DNA of 8,089 bases from an alpha proteobacterium 3107 (GTDB lineage Bacteria > Pseudomonadota > Alphaproteobacteria > Rhodobacterales > Rhodobacteraceae). The stretch spans positions 1 to 8,089 of the forward strand of contig JPPB01000317.1 in assembly GCA_001483205.1 (NCBI GenBank), in the 5' to 3' direction. Made by a program: the position numbers and the translations under genes. Below the pieces are notes generated by a model. It had not been told where the DNA came from and did not search any database. It saw nothing but the letters and a program-made list of their open reading frames with translations. Of the stretch, positions 5,783 to 8,089 are shown one piece after another. The first letter of the stretch is position 1. Each line of letters begins with the position of its first letter.

Positions 5783-8026
5783 ATGACCGAACAGACGGAA
5801 ACCAGAAGCCGCAAGCTGCTCGGGCGGCTGCGTGATGCTCTGGCGGCAGAGGGGGCCGGGCAGGAGCGGCTGGACCGGATCACCCACCTGATCGCCGATT
5901 CGATGCGGACAGAGGTTTGCTCGATCTACCTGTTTCGCGACGAAGACACATTAGAGCTGTGCGCGACGCAGGGGCTGAATGCAGAGGCCGTCCACAAGAC
6001 CCGCCTGCGTCTGGGCGAAGGTCTGGTCGGGCGTGTGGCCCGGTTTTCGCGCCCGGTGAACGCGCCCGATGCGCCCTCGGAAAAGGGGTTCCGCTATATG
6101 CCCGAGACGGGGGAAGAGGTGTTTTCCTCTTTCCTCGGGGTGCCGATTCAGCGGTTGGGGGAGCGGCTGGGGGTTCTGGTCGTGCAATCGCGGGAGGCCC
6201 GCGAATTTTCCGGCGATGAAATCTACGGGCTGGAGGTCGTCGCCATGGTTCTGGCCGAGATGGCCGAACTGGGCGCGTTCATCGGCGAGGGCGCGGCCCT
6301 GTCGGCCCCCCACCAGCAGCCGGTGGTGATCAATGGCGGCGTCGCGCAGGAAGGGGTGGCAGAGGGCCGGGCCTATCTGCACGAACCGAGGGTCATCGTC
6401 ACCCGCCCGATTGCCGAAGACCCGCATCTGGAGGCCCGCCGCCTGCGCGGGGCGATCAATTTTCTGCGCGTCTCGGTCGATGATATGCTTTCGGCCGAGG
6501 AGGGCGGCGACAAGGAACAGTTGCAGGTTCTCGAAGCCTACCGGATGTTTGCCAACTCCAAGGGCTGGATGCGGCGGATGGAAGAGGACATCGCCCGTGG
6601 CCTGACCGCCGAGGCCGCGGTGGAAAAGGAACAATCCTCGGCCCGGGCGCGGCTTGGCCAGGTGCCGGATGCCTATCTGCGCGAGCGGCTGTATGATCTT
6701 GATGATCTGTCGAACCGGCTGCTGCGCATTCTGACCGGGCAGGGGGCCGATGCCGGTGCGGAACTGCCCGAAAACCCGATTCTGGTGGCGCGCAATATCG
6801 GCCCGGCGGAGTTGCTGGAATACGGGCGCAAGCTGAAGGGGATCGTGCTGGAGGAAGGCTCTGTCGGGTCTCATGCGACCATCGTTGCCCGCGCGCTGGC
6901 CATTCCTCTGGTCATCCACGCGGCCCGGATCACCACCGAGGCGCTGAACGGCGATCACATGATGATCGACGGCGAGCAGGGTATCGTGCATCTGCGCCCT
7001 GATGACACGGTGGTGGCCGCGTTCCGTGACAAGATGGCGATGCAGGCAAAGGCGCAGGAACGCTATGTGTCGATCCGCGACAAGCCCGCCGAAACCCTGT
7101 CGGGAGAGGTCATCACGCTGAAGATGAATGCCGGGCTGATGGCCGATCTGCCGTCGCTTGAGGGTTCGGGGGCCGAGGGCGTCGGGCTGTTCCGCACCGA
7201 ATTGCAGTTTCTGATCCGCAACAAGGTGCCGCGTCGGGGGGAGCTTGCGGCGCTCTATGCACGGGTGATGGACGCGGCGAAGGGCAGGCCGGTCATCTTT
7301 CGCACCCTCGACATCGGGTCCGACAAGGTTCTGCCCTATATGAAGCCGCAGGATGAGCCGAACCCCGCGCTTGGCTGGAGGGCGATCCGGGTGGGTCTTG
7401 ACAAGCCCGGCGTCATGCGGATGCAGGCACAGGCGCTGTTGCGCGGGGCCGGGGGGCGGCCTCTGGCGGTCATGTTCCCGATGATTGCGCAGTTCGAGGA
7501 GTTCAAGGCGGCGCGCGCCCTTTTCCTGCGCGAGGTGGAGCGCGAAAGGACACTGGGCCATGTTCTGCCCGAGCGGCTGGAGATCGGGGCGATGCTGGAA
7601 ACGCCGTCGCTGGCCTTTGCCCCGGCGCAGTTTTTCGGGATGGCGGATTTCATTTCGATCGGCGGCAATGACCTGAAGCAGTTTTTCTTTGCAGCGGATC
7701 GTGAGAATGAGCTGGTCCGCAAGCGGTATGACACGCTGAATGTCAGTTTTCTGGGCCTTGTCGAGCATATCGCCAGGCGGTGCGACGAGGCCGGAACCCC
7801 GGTATCGTTCTGTGGCGAGGACGCCGGGCGACCGGTTGAGGCGCTCTGCTTTGCGGCTGTCGGCCTGCGCAGCCTGTCAATGCGGCCTGCGTCAATCGGG
7901 CCGGTGAAGCATTTGCTGCGCCAGAGTGATTTGCGCGCCGCGCGTCGGGTGATTGAAGAGGCCCGCGCCTCGGGCCGGCAATCGGTGCGCCCGGCGATCA
8001 TGGAGTGGCTGCGGAGCGGCGGCTGA
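5783..8026 (+). CDS. ptsP: Phosphoenolpyruvate-protein phosphotransferase of the nitrogen PTS (EI-Ntr)
   Basis: Cytoplasmic enzyme that takes phosphate from PEP and passes it through a conserved His to NPr and EIIA-Ntr, linking nitrogen/carbon state to regulation. The 747-residue product fits EI-Ntr. An N-terminal GAF domain covers about residues 17-165, with ICSIYLF-like and FLGVPI segments; here the pattern is VCSIYLF. A helical EI N-domain covers about 180-320. The phosphohistidine domain carries EEGSVGSHATIVARALAIP with His364. The PEP-binding barrel follows with GLFRTE (468-473, Arg471), RTLDIGSDK, a FPMI block, IGAMLETPS, FISIGGNDLKQ and FCGEDAGRP with catalytic Cys677. All key residues are present. 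The start ATG lies 9 bases after the lysC stop, a conserved alphaproteobacterial pairing that suggests translation coupled to lysC. Confidence 0.96.
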   Translation: MTEQTETRSRKLLGRLRDALAAEGAGQERLDRITHLIADSMRTEVCSIYLFRDEDTLELCATQGLNAEAVHKTRLRLGEGLVGRVARFSRPVNAPDAPSEKGFRYMPETGEEVFSSFLGVPIQRLGERLGVLVVQSREAREFSGDEIYGLEVVAMVLAEMAELGAFIGEGAALSAPHQQPVVINGGVAQEGVAEGRAYLHEPRVIVTRPIAEDPHLEARRLRGAINFLRVSVDDMLSAEEGGDKEQLQVLEAYRMFANSKGWMRRMEEDIARGLTAEAAVEKEQSSARARLGQVPDAYLRERLYDLDDLSNRLLRILTGQGADAGAELPENPILVARNIGPAELLEYGRKLKGIVLEEGSVGSHATIVARALAIPLVIHAARITTEALNGDHMMIDGEQGIVHLRPDDTVVAAFRDKMAMQAKAQERYVSIRDKPAETLSGEVITLKMNAGLMADLPSLEGSGAEGVGLFRTELQFLIRNKVPRRGELAALYARVMDAAKGRPVIFRTLDIGSDKVLPYMKPQDEPNPALGWRAIRVGLDKPGVMRMQAQALLRGAGGRPLAVMFPMIAQFEEFKAARALFLREVERERTLGHVLPERLEIGAMLETPSLAFAPAQFFGMADFISIGGNDLKQFFFAADRENELVRKRYDTLNVSFLGLVEHIARRCDEAGTPVSFCGEDAGRPVEALCFAAVGLRSLSMRPASIGPVKHLLRQSDLRAARRVIEEARASGRQSVRPAIMEWLRSGG

Positions 8027-8041
8027 TCGGGGGACAATGCG

Positions 8042-8089
8042 GTGAGCAAGGCCCTGACGATCAGCGCGCCGGGGGCATTGGTCCGCCCG
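8042..8089 (+). CDS. Start of an unidentified downstream gene (truncated by window)
   Basis: A GTG at 8042 with GGGGGA seven bases upstream opens a frame reading (V/M)SKALTISAPGALVRP to the window end. It follows the ptsP stop by 15 bases, so it may belong to the same operon. Sixteen residues do not allow a family call. The ATG at 8037 is followed at once by TGA in frame and is not a start. Confidence 0.42.
   Translation, partial: MSKALTISAPGALVRP

Noticed and set aside
4535..5887. 450-codon minus-strand open frame antisense to lysC
   Set aside because: It mirrors lysC codon structure in GC-rich DNA, has Gly/His/Arg-heavy composition and no recognisable family. lysC on the + strand is certain.
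5951..7768. 605-codon minus-strand open frame antisense to ptsP
   Set aside because: It is a shadow of ptsP with biased His/Arg/Gln composition, no domain and no ribosome site.

Overview
The window looks like chromosomal DNA of a GC-rich alphaproteobacterium, most likely Rhodobacterales. The FtsZ tail ending in [10 protein letters not shown], the lysC-ptsP pair and the Nudix/DUF1178 proteins all fit that group. Nearly all recognisable coding is on the + strand. The long minus-strand frames are GC-driven shadows.

Layout: (1) 1-833 is the 3' part of ftsZ, closed by a clear intrinsic terminator at 859-887. (2) 888-1121 holds no gene but contains copy A of a dispersed repeat. (3) 1122-1697 is a compact graveyard of sugar-transfer/biosynthesis genes: the N-terminus of a Kdo-transferase-like gene, a short C-terminal piece resembling PseG-type enzymes, and a pseI/neuB-like synthase reduced to its two ends. 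Gene ends and ATGA overlaps survive while gene interiors are missing. (4) 1694-3088 is an apparently intact Kdo transferase (waaA family) whose start overlaps the stop of the synthase remnant. (5) 3243-3719 is a Nudix hydrolase and 3790-4221 a DUF1178 zinc-ribbon-like protein. (6) 4222-4528 has no gene and carries repeat copies B and C, a 14-bp perfect palindrome and a long imperfect inverted repeat. (7) 4529-5773 is lysC (aspartokinase with ACT domains), with a strong in-frame internal start that could yield a separate regulatory subunit. It is followed 9 bp later by ptsP (enzyme I-Ntr, 5783-8026). (8) 8042-8089 is probably the first codons of another gene.

The genes serve cell division (ftsZ), outer-membrane or surface Kdo glycan assembly (waaA and the remnants), housekeeping hydrolysis (Nudix), aspartate-family amino acid synthesis (lysC) and nitrogen-PTS signalling (ptsP). 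The most interesting parts are the internally deleted operon remnant, the same-direction repeats that bracket the waaA-Nudix-DUF1178 block, and the internal start in lysC. I see no new multi-gene defence or mobile system, CRISPR array, tRNA or rRNA.
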